64,000 bases of DNA. Origin: Arthrobacter sp. SX1312. Lineage in GTDB: Bacteria > Actinomycetota > Actinomycetes > Actinomycetales > Micrococcaceae. Below, piece after piece: positions 33,536 through 42,291 of this stretch. Under the pieces are notes generated by a model. That model searched no databases. It worked only from the letters and a program-made list of their open reading frames with translations, and was not told the origin of the DNA. The DNA is taken from the NCBI RefSeq assembly GCF_002929295.1, contig NZ_PJIM01000001.1, forward strand, positions 728,040 to 792,039, in the 5' to 3' direction. Numbering within the stretch: the first letter of the stretch is position 1; each line of letters starts with the position of its first letter. Position numbers and translations under genes: made by a program.

Positions 33536-36289
33536 GTGGCTGCAGAACAAGGTACGGCGGACATCCTCAGCGGTCTGACCGTTGGCAAACCCGACGGGGA
33601 CCCCGAGGAGACCGCCGAGTGGATCGAATCCCTCGACGAGCTGATTCGCGTCCAGGGCACCGAACGTGCGCAGTACATCATGCGCTCGCTCCTCCAGCGG
33701 GCCGGCGCCCAGTCCGTCGGCGTGCCGATGGTCACGACGACCGACTACGTCAACACGATCCCGGCGGACCAGGAAGCGGAGTTCCCGGGCGACGAGGAGA
33801 TCGAGCGCAAGTTCCGCGCCTGGATGCGCTGGAACGCGGCCGTGATGGTGCACCGTGCGCAGCGCCCCGAGATCGGCGTCGGCGGTCATATCTCGACGTA
33901 CGCCGGCGCGGCGACCCTCTACGAGGTGGGCTTCAACCACTTCTTCAGGGGAAAGGACCACCCGGGCGGCGGCGACCAGATCTTCTTCCAGGGACACGCC
34001 TCCCCCGGCATGTATGCGCGTGCCTACCTCGAGGGACGCATCACCGAGGAGGACCTCGACGGGTTCCGTCAGGAGAAGTCGAAGGAGGGCCACGCCCTCT
34101 CCTCCTACCCGCATCCCCGCCTGATGCCGCACTTCTGGGAATTCCCGACCGTGTCGATGGGCATCGGCCCCATGAACGCCATCTACCAGGCGCAGTCGAA
34201 CCGCTACCTGCACAACCGCGGCCTGAAGGACACCTCGGAGCAGCAGGTCTGGGCGTTCCTCGGCGACGGCGAGATGGACGAGCCCGAATCGCGCGGCCTG
34301 CTCCAGCTCGCCGCGAACGAGAACCTGGACAACCTCAACTTCGTGATCAACTGCAACCTGCAGCGCCTCGACGGGCCGGTCCGCGGCAACGGCAAGATCA
34401 TGCAGGAGCTCGAGGCCTTCTTCCGCGGCGCGGGCTGGAATGTCATCAAGGTGGTCTGGGGCCGCGAGTGGGACTCGCTGCTCGCCAAGGACCACGAGGG
34501 CGCGCTGGTGGACATCATGAACCAGACGCCCGACGGCGACTACCAGACCTACAAGGCCGAGTCCGGCGGCTTCGTCCGTGACCACTTCTTCGGCAAGTCG
34601 CCCGAGACCAAGGCCATGGTCGAGGACCTCACCGACGCCGAGATCTGGAACCTCAAGCGCGGCGGCCACGACTACCGCAAGGTGTACGCGGCGTACAAGG
34701 CCGCCACCGAGTTCAAGGGCAAGCCGACGGTGATCCTGGCGAAGACGGTCAAGGGCTACGGCCTGGGCCCGCACTTCGAGGGCCGCAACGCGACCCACCA
34801 GATGAAGAAGCTCACCAACGCCGACCTGAAGGCGTTCCGCGACCACCTGCGGATCCCGGTCACCGACGAGCAGATCGACGACGACCTCTACAACGCCCCG
34901 TACTACCACCCGGGCGCCGACGCACCCGAGATCAAGTACATGCTCGAGCGCCGCCGTGAGCTCGGCGGCTTCGTCCCCGAGCGCCGGACCAAGCACGCGG
35001 ACGTCGTGCTGCCCGGCGACAAGGCGTACGAGACCGCCAAGAAGGGGTCCGGGAAGCAGATGGCCGCCACCACCATGGCGTTCGTGCGCATCCTGAAGGA
35101 CCTCATGCGCGACAAGGAGTTCGGCAAGCGCATCACGCCGATCATCCCCGACGAGGCACGCACCTTCGGCATGGACTCGTTCTTCCCGACGGCCAAGATC
35201 TACAACCCCAAGGGCCAGAACTACCTGTCCGTGGACCGCGACCTCGTCCTCGCCTACAAGGAGTCCATCCAGGGCCAGATCCTCCACGCCGGCATCAACG
35301 AGGCGGGATCCATGGCAGCCTTCACGGCCGCTGGCACCGCCTACGCCACCCAGGGCGAACCGCTGATCCCGATCTACGTCTTCTACTCGATGTTCGGTTT
35401 CCAGCGCACCGGCGACTCCATCTGGGCCGCAGCCGACCAGATGGCGCGGGGATTCATCATCGGGGCGACCGCCGGACGCACCACGCTGACCGGTGAGGGC
35501 CTCCAGCACGCCGACGGCCACTCGCCGATCCTCGCCTCGACGAACCCCGCCGTCATCACGTACGACCCGGCGTTCGGCTACGAGATCGGGCACATCGTCC
35601 GCGACGGGCTCAACCGGATGTACGGGGACATCGGCGACAAGCCGGAATCCTTCCGCAACGTCATGTACTACATCACGGTGTACAACGAGCCGTTCCAGCA
35701 GCCCGGCGAGCCGGAGGAACTGGACGTCGAGGGCCTGCTCAAGGGCATCTACCTCCTGAAGCCCGCGAAGGTCGACGGACCGAGGACCCAGCTCCTCGCC
35801 TCCGGTGTCGCCGTTCCGTGGGCCCTCGAGGCGCAGCAGATCCTCGCCGACGAGTGGGGGGTCTCGGCCGACGTCTGGTCCGTGACCTCCTGGAACGAGC
35901 TGCGCCGCGACGGCCTGGACGCCGAGGAGGAAGCCTTCCTCAACCCGGGCGCCGAGGCACGCAAGCCGTTCGTCACGCAGCAGCTCGAAGGCGCCACGGG
36001 TCCGATCGTCGCGGTCTCCGACTTCATGAAGGCCGTCCCCGACCAGATCCGGCAGTTCCTGCCGAACGAGTTCGCGACCCTCGGAGCCGACGGCTTCGGC
36101 TTCTCGGACACCCGCGCGGCGGCACGCCGGTTCTTCAAGATCGACAGCCACTCCGTCGTGGTCCGGGCGCTCGAGATGCTCGCCCGCCGCGGCGAGGTCG
36201 ACGCCAACGCGCCGAAGGAAGCGATCGAGAAGTACCGGCTGCTCGATGTGAACGCCGGAACCACCGGCAACACGGGCGGCGACGCCTAG
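33536..36289 (+). CDS. aceE: Pyruvate dehydrogenase E1 component (homodimeric)
   Basis: A 917-residue homodimeric E1 that decarboxylates pyruvate with thiamine diphosphate and acetylates the lipoyl domain of E2. The ThDP/Mg motif is [12 protein letters not shown] followed by [17 protein letters not shown], and a large transketolase-like pyrimidine-binding domain follows ([19 protein letters not shown]). Length fits AceE of Actinobacteria and gamma-proteobacteria. The start is the GTG at 33536 with GGAGAG 7 nt upstream; the frame is open from 33482. It supplies acetyl-CoA for the fatty-acid genes that follow. A strong terminator separates it from fasR. Confidence 0.96.
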   Translation: MAAEQGTADILSGLTVGKPDGDPEETAEWIESLDELIRVQGTERAQYIMRSLLQRAGAQSVGVPMVTTTDYVNTIPADQEAEFPGDEEIERKFRAWMRWNAAVMVHRAQRPEIGVGGHISTYAGAATLYEVGFNHFFRGKDHPGGGDQIFFQGHASPGMYARAYLEGRITEEDLDGFRQEKSKEGHALSSYPHPRLMPHFWEFPTVSMGIGPMNAIYQAQSNRYLHNRGLKDTSEQQVWAFLGDGEMDEPESRGLLQLAANENLDNLNFVINCNLQRLDGPVRGNGKIMQELEAFFRGAGWNVIKVVWGREWDSLLAKDHEGALVDIMNQTPDGDYQTYKAESGGFVRDHFFGKSPETKAMVEDLTDAEIWNLKRGGHDYRKVYAAYKAATEFKGKPTVILAKTVKGYGLGPHFEGRNATHQMKKLTNADLKAFRDHLRIPVTDEQIDDDLYNAPYYHPGADAPEIKYMLERRRELGGFVPERRTKHADVVLPGDKAYETAKKGSGKQMAATTMAFVRILKDLMRDKEFGKRITPIIPDEARTFGMDSFFPTAKIYNPKGQNYLSVDRDLVLAYKESIQGQILHAGINEAGSMAAFTAAGTAYATQGEPLIPIYVFYSMFGFQRTGDSIWAAADQMARGFIIGATAGRTTLTGEGLQHADGHSPILASTNPAVITYDPAFGYEIGHIVRDGLNRMYGDIGDKPESFRNVMYYITVYNEPFQQPGEPEELDVEGLLKGIYLLKPAKVDGPRTQLLASGVAVPWALEAQQILADEWGVSADVWSVTSWNELRRDGLDAEEEAFLNPGAEARKPFVTQQLEGATGPIVAVSDFMKAVPDQIRQFLPNEFATLGADGFGFSDTRAAARRFFKIDSHSVVVRALEMLARRGEVDANAPKEAIEKYRLLDVNAGTTGNTGGDA

Positions 36290-36307
36290 GTCCTGGTTCC
36301 CCTGGGG

Positions 36308-36352
36308 GCGACGGCGGGAGCAGTGCCTACTGCGCCCGCCGTCGCGCTTTTT
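36308..36352 (+). terminator. Strong terminator after aceE
   Basis: An 11-bp stem (36308-36318 with 36335-36345), with an inner GCAGT/ACTGC hairpin, is followed by GCTTTTT. The T-run overlaps the first bases of the FasR-type box at 36351. Confidence 0.9.
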
Positions 36353-36368
36353 GTAGCCTTCACACAAA
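36351..36368. promoter_or_regulatory. FasR-type box upstream of fasR
   Basis: The 18-mer TTGTAGCCTTCACACAAA differs at only two positions from the 18-mer before fabD (37716). It has a TTGT...ACAA dyad. Its centre is about 45 nt upstream of the expected leaderless start of fasR, fitting an activator or autoregulatory site. Confidence 0.7.
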
Positions 36369-36404
36369 TGGGAGGCCACGGGCCGGAGACCGTATGCTCG
36401 GAGG

Positions 36405-37721
36405 ATGCCGCAGCTTGACGACGTCCCTCCCAGCGTCCCGACGACGGGAGGGGCGACGAACGCGGGCGCCGCTCCCCCGGATCCGGCGACCGTCGAGAAG
36501 CTGCGCACCACCATCGGGTCGCTGTCCACCGCGACGCTGCGGCAGCTCGACGCCGACCTGCCGTGGTACCGCGGACTGCGGCCCGACGAGCGCTCCGCGC
36601 TCGGGATGGTGGCGCAGAAGGGCATCGCGTCCTTCGTCAACTGGTACCAGAAGCCCGTCTCACCGGCCTGGGTCCTCAGCGACGTCTTCGGCACGGCGCC
36701 CACGGAGCTCACCCGCTCCATCAGCCTCCAGAAGGCCCTGCAGCTCATCCGCGTGGTGGTGCAGGTCGTCGAGGACCACGTGCCCTTCCTCGCGCCCGCC
36801 GCCGACCAGGGGCCCCTGCGTGAGGCCGTGCTCCGCTACTCGCGCGAGGTCGCCTTCGCCGCGGCCGACGTCTACGCCCGGGCCGCCGAGACCCGCGGAT
36901 CCTGGGACACGCGGCTCGAAGCGCTCGTGGTGGACGCCATCCTGCGCGGCGAGAGCTCGGACGCCCTCCGCTCCCGGATCGCCGCCGTCGGGTGGAAGTC
37001 CCAGGCCCGCATCACGGTGATGGTCGGCAGCGCCCCGCAGGAACCCAACGCCGGCTTCCTCAACGAACTCCGCCGCGTGACCGGTCGGCTGGCCGAGGAC
37101 GTCCTCGTGGGTATCCAGGGAGAGCGGCTCATCCTCGTGCTGGGCGGTGTCCGCGACGCGGACAAGGCGTATCCGAGGATCAGCGAACTCTTCGGCGACG
37201 GCGCCGTCGTGTTCGGCCCCGAGGCGGAATCGCTCGTCGCCGCGAGCAGCTCGGCCCAGGCGGCCTTCGCCGGGCTGACCGCCGCCCGCGCCTGGCCGGG
37301 AGCACCCCGGCCCGTCTCCTCCGAGGACCTGTGGCCGGAGCGCGTCATGTCCGGCGACGACACCGCGCGGCGCGCCCTGATCAGGATGATCTACCGCCCG
37401 CTCCTCGCGGCCTCGAACGGGCTGGAGCAGACATTGTCCGCCTACCTCAGCCTCGGGCACTCGCTGGAGGCCACCGCGCGGTCCCTCTTCGTGCATGCGA
37501 ACACCGTCCGGTACCGGCTCCGCCGGGTCTGCGACGTGACCGGCTGGGATCCTCTCGTCCCCCGCGAGGCGTACGTCCTCCAGACGGCGCTGGTCGTCGG
37601 CCGCCTCGCTCCACCCCAGGCGGCCGGCCCGGGAGCGGTGCCCGCAACGGGGCGTGCGGCACGTGCCGCACCCGCCGACCAGGGAGCGACGACGGCCGCC
37701 CCGCGCGCGGCGTCCTTGTAG
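36405..37721 (+). CDS. fasR: PucR-type transcriptional regulator of fatty-acid synthesis (FasR-like)
   Basis: A 438-residue regulator. The C-terminal PucR-type helix-turn-helix is around residues 350-378 (HSLEATARSLFVHANTVRYRL), preceded by a GGDEF-like middle region. Its place directly before fabD-fabH-acpP-fabF matches S. coelicolor FasR (SCO2386), which activates that operon in response to fatty-acid supply. The last 45 residues are Ala/Pro-rich and unlike the family. The ATG at 36405 follows a TATGCT hexamer (36393-36398) by 6 nt, and a GGAGG directly abutting the ATG is too close to act, so the mRNA is likely leaderless. FasR-type boxes precede this gene and fabD. Confidence 0.9.
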   Translation: MPQLDDVPPSVPTTGGATNAGAAPPDPATVEKLRTTIGSLSTATLRQLDADLPWYRGLRPDERSALGMVAQKGIASFVNWYQKPVSPAWVLSDVFGTAPTELTRSISLQKALQLIRVVVQVVEDHVPFLAPAADQGPLREAVLRYSREVAFAAADVYARAAETRGSWDTRLEALVVDAILRGESSDALRSRIAAVGWKSQARITVMVGSAPQEPNAGFLNELRRVTGRLAEDVLVGIQGERLILVLGGVRDADKAYPRISELFGDGAVVFGPEAESLVAASSSAQAAFAGLTAARAWPGAPRPVSSEDLWPERVMSGDDTARRALIRMIYRPLLAASNGLEQTLSAYLSLGHSLEATARSLFVHANTVRYRLRRVCDVTGWDPLVPREAYVLQTALVVGRLAPPQAAGPGAVPATGRAARAAPADQGATTAAPRAASL

Positions 37722-37733
37722 ACTTCCCACAAA
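37716..37733. promoter_or_regulatory. FasR-type box upstream of fabD
   Basis: TTGTAGACTTCCCACAAA overlaps the fasR stop codon and matches the box at 36351-36368 in 16 of 18 positions. A GATAAT -10 candidate (37767-37772) lies 33 nt downstream with a poor -35, which fits dependence on an activator. The fabD start is at 37800. Confidence 0.75.
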
Positions 37734-37799
37734 GACCATTAGTGAGCTTGGTTCGGCCGAACACCCGATAATGCTCCGCCCATTTGGAAAGCTGGAAGA

Positions 37800-38765
37800 G
37801 TGCTTGCAATTGCCTGCCCCGGACAGGGCTCACAGACACCGGGCTTCCTGAGCCCCTGGCTCGAGCTCCCGGGAGTCCGCGAGCACCTGGAACAGCTCAG
37901 CGACCGTGCCGGCACGGATCTCATCCGTCACGGCACCGTCTCCGACGAGGAGAGCATCAAGGACACCGCCGTCGCCCAGCCGCTGATCGTCGCGGCCGGC
38001 CTCGTCACCGCGCGCCTGCTCCTCCAGGACCACCCGCTCACCGCGGCCACCGTGGTCGCAGGGCACTCCGTGGGTGAACTGACCGCCTCGGCCGTCGCGG
38101 GAGCGCTCAGCGAGGACGACGCCGTCGCCTTCGTCCGTGTGCGTGCCAATGCCATGGCCCAGGCCGCCGCCGCCCTGCCGACGGGCATGAGCGCCGTCCT
38201 GGGCGGCGATCCCGACGAGGTGGCCGCCGTGCTCGCGGACCTCGGGCTCACTGCCGCGAACGCCAACGGAGGCGGGCAGGTCGTCGCCGCCGGGACCTTC
38301 GAGCAGCTGGCGGCCCTCGCCGACGCTCCCCCGGCCAAGGCCCGCGTCATCGCCCTGAAGGTCGCCGGGGCCTTCCACACCGCTCACATGGCCCCGGCCG
38401 TGACGGCCCTCGAGGTACTGCGCCCCAGCCTCACGCCCAGCGACCCGCTCGCCACCCTCGTGTCCAACTATGACGGCCGGCCGGTCGCCGCCGGGGAGGG
38501 CAACCTGGACAGCCTGATCGCGCAGGTGTCGCGCCCGGTGCGCTGGGACCTCTGCATGGAGTCGATGCAGGCGATGGGTGTCACCGGGATGGTCGAGCTG
38601 TCGCCCGCGGGCACGCTGACCGGCCTGGCCAAGCGCGGAATGCGCGGTACGGCGGCACTCGCAGTAAAGTCGCCCGAGGACCTCGACGCCGCCCGCAGCT
38701 TCATCACGGAGCACTCGCGGACCCCGGACCTGGATCCGTCCCTTACCTCCGAAGGACCTCAGTGA
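37800..38765 (+). CDS. fabD: Malonyl-CoA:ACP transacylase
   Basis: A 321-residue enzyme that transfers malonyl from CoA to acyl carrier protein. The nucleophile Ser90 lies in GHSVGE (88-93), the oxyanion/binding Arg in VRANAM, and His193 in AGAFHTAHM completes the dyad. A GQGSQ motif is at the N-terminus (PGQGSQTPGF). It uses a GTG start with GGAAGAG upstream. It is the first gene of the type II fatty-acid operon and is coupled to fabH by a GTGA overlap (38762-38765). Confidence 0.96.
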   Translation: MLAIACPGQGSQTPGFLSPWLELPGVREHLEQLSDRAGTDLIRHGTVSDEESIKDTAVAQPLIVAAGLVTARLLLQDHPLTAATVVAGHSVGELTASAVAGALSEDDAVAFVRVRANAMAQAAAALPTGMSAVLGGDPDEVAAVLADLGLTAANANGGGQVVAAGTFEQLAALADAPPAKARVIALKVAGAFHTAHMAPAVTALEVLRPSLTPSDPLATLVSNYDGRPVAAGEGNLDSLIAQVSRPVRWDLCMESMQAMGVTGMVELSPAGTLTGLAKRGMRGTAALAVKSPEDLDAARSFITEHSRTPDLDPSLTSEGPQ

Positions 38766-39817
38766 GCATCACCGCCATCAAGCAAGCCCCCCTCCGCGAG
38801 CACACCCGCATCCTCGGCGTCGGCGCGTACCGGCCGGAGGTCATCGTCACCAACGAAGACGTGTGCCAGTGGATCGACTCCTCCGACGAGTGGATCCGGC
38901 AGCGGACCGGCATCGTCACCAGGCACCGTGCGCCCCGCGATGTCAGCGTCATCGACATGGCGGAGGCCGCCTCCCGTGAGGCGCTGGAAGCCGCGGGGAT
39001 CGACGCGTCACAGCTCGGCGCCGTCCTCGTCTCGACGGTGACCCACCCCTACGCCACGCCGTCGGCGGCCGCGCAGCTGACCGACCGGCTGGGGGCGACG
39101 CCGGCACCGGCGTTCGACATCTCCGCCGCCTGCGCCGGCTACTGCTACGGCATCGCGCAGGGTGACGCCCTGGTGCATGCCGGCACCGCCGAGTACGTCC
39201 TCGTGGTGGGCGTCGAGAAGCTCTCCGACTTCATCGACAACGCCGACCGCACCATCTCGTTCCTCCTGGGCGACGGCGCCGGAGCCGTGGTGATCGGCCC
39301 CGGCGACACCGCGGGCATCGGCCCCTCCGTGTGGGGATCGGACGGCAGCAAGCACGAGGCCATCCGCATGAACCGATCCCTCATCGACGTGCGCGACTAC
39401 GCCATCGGTGCCGTCGCCACGGACGCGGAGCGCGAGGCCGACGCCGACCGCCAGAGCCTGTGGCCCACCATGGTCCAGGACGGCCCCACGGTGTTCCGCT
39501 GGGCCGTCTGGGAGATGGCCAAGGTCGCCCAGAGAGCCCTCGACGCGGCCGGCGTGACCGCGGACGACCTCGCGGTGTTCCTCCCCCATCAGGCCAACAT
39601 CCGTATCATCGATGAGATGGTGAAGCAGCTGAAGCTCCCCGAGCACGTCTACGTGGCGCGGGACATCGTGGACGCCGGCAACACCTCGGCAGCCTCGATC
39701 CCCCTCGCCATGCACCGCACCCTCAAGGAACAACCGACGCTCAGCGGGAAGCTCGCCCTGCAGATCGGCTTCGGCGCGGGCCTCGTGTTCGGCGCGCAGG
39801 TCGTCGTCCTCCCCTAG
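38762..39817 (+). CDS. fabH: Beta-ketoacyl-ACP synthase III
   Basis: A 351-residue condensing enzyme that starts fatty-acid synthesis from an acyl-CoA primer and malonyl-ACP. The active-site Cys124 is in DISAACAGYCYG, the His in LPHQANIRI and the Asn in DAGNTSAAS. Actinobacterial FabH often prefers branched primers, which would give iso/anteiso fatty acids; this cannot be read directly here. The GTG start overlaps fabD. acpP follows 76 nt after its stop. Confidence 0.96.
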   Translation: MSITAIKQAPLREHTRILGVGAYRPEVIVTNEDVCQWIDSSDEWIRQRTGIVTRHRAPRDVSVIDMAEAASREALEAAGIDASQLGAVLVSTVTHPYATPSAAAQLTDRLGATPAPAFDISAACAGYCYGIAQGDALVHAGTAEYVLVVGVEKLSDFIDNADRTISFLLGDGAGAVVIGPGDTAGIGPSVWGSDGSKHEAIRMNRSLIDVRDYAIGAVATDAEREADADRQSLWPTMVQDGPTVFRWAVWEMAKVAQRALDAAGVTADDLAVFLPHQANIRIIDEMVKQLKLPEHVYVARDIVDAGNTSAASIPLAMHRTLKEQPTLSGKLALQIGFGAGLVFGAQVVVLP

Positions 39818-39893
39818 TTTTCAAGCCCAGACCGCGAGAGTGCGGTTTGACCATCCCCGCCGGTGCACCGGCAAGAACAGAAAAGGAGCCACC

Positions 39894-40139
39894 ATGGCTA
39901 GCAACGAAGAAATCCTGTCCGGTCTCGCCGAGATCGTCAACGAGGAGACCGGTCTTGCCCCCGAGTCCGTGGAGATGGACAAGTCCTTCACCGATGACCT
40001 GGACATCGACTCCATCTCGATGATGACCATCGTCGTCAACGCCGAGGAGAAGTTCGGCGTGCGCATCCCGGACGAGGAAGTCAAGAACCTGAAGACCGTC
40101 GGCGACGCCGTCAACTTCATCTCGGGCGCACAGGCCTAG
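39894..40139 (+). CDS. acpP: Acyl carrier protein
   Basis: An 81-residue acidic helical carrier protein. The phosphopantetheine attachment residue is Ser40 in DDLDIDSIS (DSI instead of the common DSL). An AAAGGAG site lies 8 nt before the ATG; the open frame from 39840 adds 18 non-conserved residues. Its position between fabH and fabF marks it as the ACP of fatty-acid synthesis. Confidence 0.97.
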   Translation: MASNEEILSGLAEIVNEETGLAPESVEMDKSFTDDLDIDSISMMTIVVNAEEKFGVRIPDEEVKNLKTVGDAVNFISGAQA

Positions 40140-40255
40140 TTCCTGCGGTTCCGAGCGCTGCGGCCGCTCCCGGCGTCCCCGCCGTGAGCGGCCGTACTCG
40201 TAATCCCCCCCGCCCCGGTCGTGCCGGCGCACCTCCCAGCTTCGAAAGAGTGACC

Positions 40256-41491
40256 ATGCCACGCAAAGTCGTCATCACCGGACTCGGTGCCACCACCCCT
40301 ATCGGCGGGGACGTCCCGACCATGTGGGCCAACTCCCTCAAGGGGGTCTCGGGCGCACGGACCATCGAAGCCGACTGGGTGCAGAGGTACGAGCTGCCGG
40401 TCACCTTCGCCGCCCAGATCACGACCCCCGCGTCGGAGGTCCTCACCCGGGTCGAGGCCAAGCGGATGGACCCCTCCACCCAGTTCGCCGTCGTCGCCTC
40501 CCGCGAGGCGTGGCGGGACTCGGGCATCGAGGAGGTCGACAAGGATCGCCTGGCCGTCGCCTTCGCCACCGGCATCGGCGGCGTGTGGACGCTGCTCGAC
40601 GCCTGGGACACGCTGCGTGAGAAGGGCCCCCGGCGGGTCCTACCGATGACCGTGCCCATGCTGATGCCCAACGGTCCCGCGGCAGCCGTCAGCCTCGACC
40701 TCGGCGCCCGCGCCGGCGCCCACACCCCGGTGTCCGCCTGCGCCTCCGGCACCGAGGCGCTGCACGTCGGCCTCGACCTGATCCGGTCCGGCAAGGCCGA
40801 CGTCGTCATGTGCGGTGGCGCGGAGGCCGCGATCCACCCCATGCCGATCGCTGCGTTCGCGGCCATGCAGGCGCTGTCCCGGCGGAACGACGAGCCCGAG
40901 CTGGCATCGCGCCCCTACGACACGGACCGTAACGGCTTCGTCATGGGCGAGGGTGCGGGCGCACTCGTCATCGAGGCCGAGGAGCACGCCCTGGCCCGCG
41001 GTGCCCGCATCTATGCCGAGCTTGCCGGCACCTCCGTGACCGCGGACGCCTACCACATCACCGCCCCCGATCCCGAAGGCCTGGGCGCGACCCGCGCCCT
41101 CAAGGCGGCCCTGTTCGATGCCCGCGCCCAGGCGGAGGACGTCGTCCACGTCAACGCGCACGCCACCTCGACGCCGGTCGGCGACAAGCCCGAGTACACC
41201 GCGCTGAAGGCGGCCCTCGGCAGCCACGTGCATGACGTGGCGGTCTCGGCGACGAAGTCGCAGACCGGTCACCTGCTCGGGGCCTCCGGTGCCGTGGAAG
41301 CCGTCATGACGGTCCTCGCCATCCACGAGCGCAAGGCCCCCGTGACGATCAACCTCGACAACCAGGACCCCGAGATCCCCCTCGACGTCGTCACCGCCCC
41401 GCGCGACCTGCCTCAGGGCGACATCGTCGCCCTGAGCAACTCCTTCGGGTTCGGCGGCCACAACGCCGTCATCGTGGTCCGGAACGTCTGA
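40256..41491 (+). CDS. fabF: Beta-ketoacyl-ACP synthase II
   Basis: A 411-residue elongating condensing enzyme. The active-site Cys162 is in TPVSACASGTEA, and the two His are in NAHATSTPVGD and KSQTGHLLGASGAVEA. The start PRKVVITGLGATTPIG is typical. AGAG just upstream of the ATG gives only a weak ribosome-binding site. It is the last gene of the fabD-fabH-acpP-fabF operon and is followed by a very strong hairpin terminator. Confidence 0.96.
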   Translation: MPRKVVITGLGATTPIGGDVPTMWANSLKGVSGARTIEADWVQRYELPVTFAAQITTPASEVLTRVEAKRMDPSTQFAVVASREAWRDSGIEEVDKDRLAVAFATGIGGVWTLLDAWDTLREKGPRRVLPMTVPMLMPNGPAAAVSLDLGARAGAHTPVSACASGTEALHVGLDLIRSGKADVVMCGGAEAAIHPMPIAAFAAMQALSRRNDEPELASRPYDTDRNGFVMGEGAGALVIEAEEHALARGARIYAELAGTSVTADAYHITAPDPEGLGATRALKAALFDARAQAEDVVHVNAHATSTPVGDKPEYTALKAALGSHVHDVAVSATKSQTGHLLGASGAVEAVMTVLAIHERKAPVTINLDNQDPEIPLDVVTAPRDLPQGDIVALSNSFGFGGHNAVIVVRNV

Positions 41492-41503
41492 CCCCGGACA
41501 GCA

Positions 41504-41537
41504 GGAAAGGCGCCACCCGCGCGGGTGGCGCCTTTCC
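41504..41537. terminator. Terminator after fabF
   Basis: A perfect 17-bp inverted repeat (41504-41520 with 41521-41537); the central 4 bases form the loop. It separates fabF from the convergent DUF3145 gene and is A-rich at the left base and T-rich at the right, so it may act on both. Confidence 0.9.
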
Positions 41538-41562
41538 CGTGTGTGGGAGCGTATCCGGGCGG

Positions 41563-42066
41563 TCAGCCCACCTGATGCAGCCAGCGCACGGGGGCACCCT
41601 CGGCGGCGTGGCGGAAGGGTTCGAGTTCCTCGTCCCACGACTCCCCGAGTGCGAGGGACAGTTCGTGGTAGACGGCGGCGGGATCGCCGGCTCCCGCCTC
41701 GTAGGCGTAGCGGATGCGGTCCTCGGTCACCATGATGTTGCCGTGGACGTCCGTCGTGGCGTGGAAGATCCCGAGCTCGGGCGTGTGCGACCACCGGCCG
41801 CCGTCAGCACCGGCGCTCTGCTCCTCGGTGACCTCGTAGCGCAGGTGCGCCCAGCCACGGAGGGCGGAGGCGAGTTGCGCGCCCGCTCCCTGGGGGCCGA
41901 CCCAGGAGAGCTCCGAGCGCAGCATTCCGGGCGCGGCAGGCTGCGGTGTCCACTCCATGTCGATGCGCTTGTCGAGCACCGAGCCGATCGCCCATTCGAC
42001 ATGGGGGCACAACGCAGTAGGGGCTGAGTGCACGTACAAGACACCGCGCGCCATCACAACAGACAT
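41563..42066 (-). CDS. DUF3145 domain-containing protein
   Basis: A 167-residue actinobacterial DUF3145 protein of unknown function. The start ARGVLYVHSAPTALCPHVEW is characteristic, and the rest (GMLRSELSWVGPQGAGAQLA, RYEVTEEQS, WSHTPELGIFHATTDVHGN) matches the family. The ATG at 42066 has GGAGG 6 nt upstream; the open frame extends to 42111. In Streptomyces the same family follows fabF (SCO2391), so its position here is conserved, which hints at a link to lipid metabolism. Confidence 0.92.
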   Translation of the reverse strand: MSVVMARGVLYVHSAPTALCPHVEWAIGSVLDKRIDMEWTPQPAAPGMLRSELSWVGPQGAGAQLASALRGWAHLRYEVTEEQSAGADGGRWSHTPELGIFHATTDVHGNIMVTEDRIRYAYEAGAGDPAAVYHELSLALGESWDEELEPFRHAAEGAPVRWLHQVG

Positions 42067-42291
42067 TCCATCCTCCATAGCTGTAGGTACGTCTTCCCCA
42101 ACGACCTGCAACGGATGATGACAGTGCGATGAACCTGGCAGAGCTTCCCGAGACCCTCCCGCGATACCACGCGGGATCCGCCTGACTCCTGCTCATTCTG
42201 CACGAGAGGAGTGAATTTCGCCACTTCGGCGCCCGCGCGCCCATCCCTTGGACAGGGTGCGTCGGGCGCGGCGCCCCCGGGCGTCGGTGCG

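Noticed and set aside
33473-36748. 1091-codon open frame on the minus strand opposite aceE
   Set aside because: A shadow of aceE caused by high GC; no domain motif is recognisable and composition is low-complexity.
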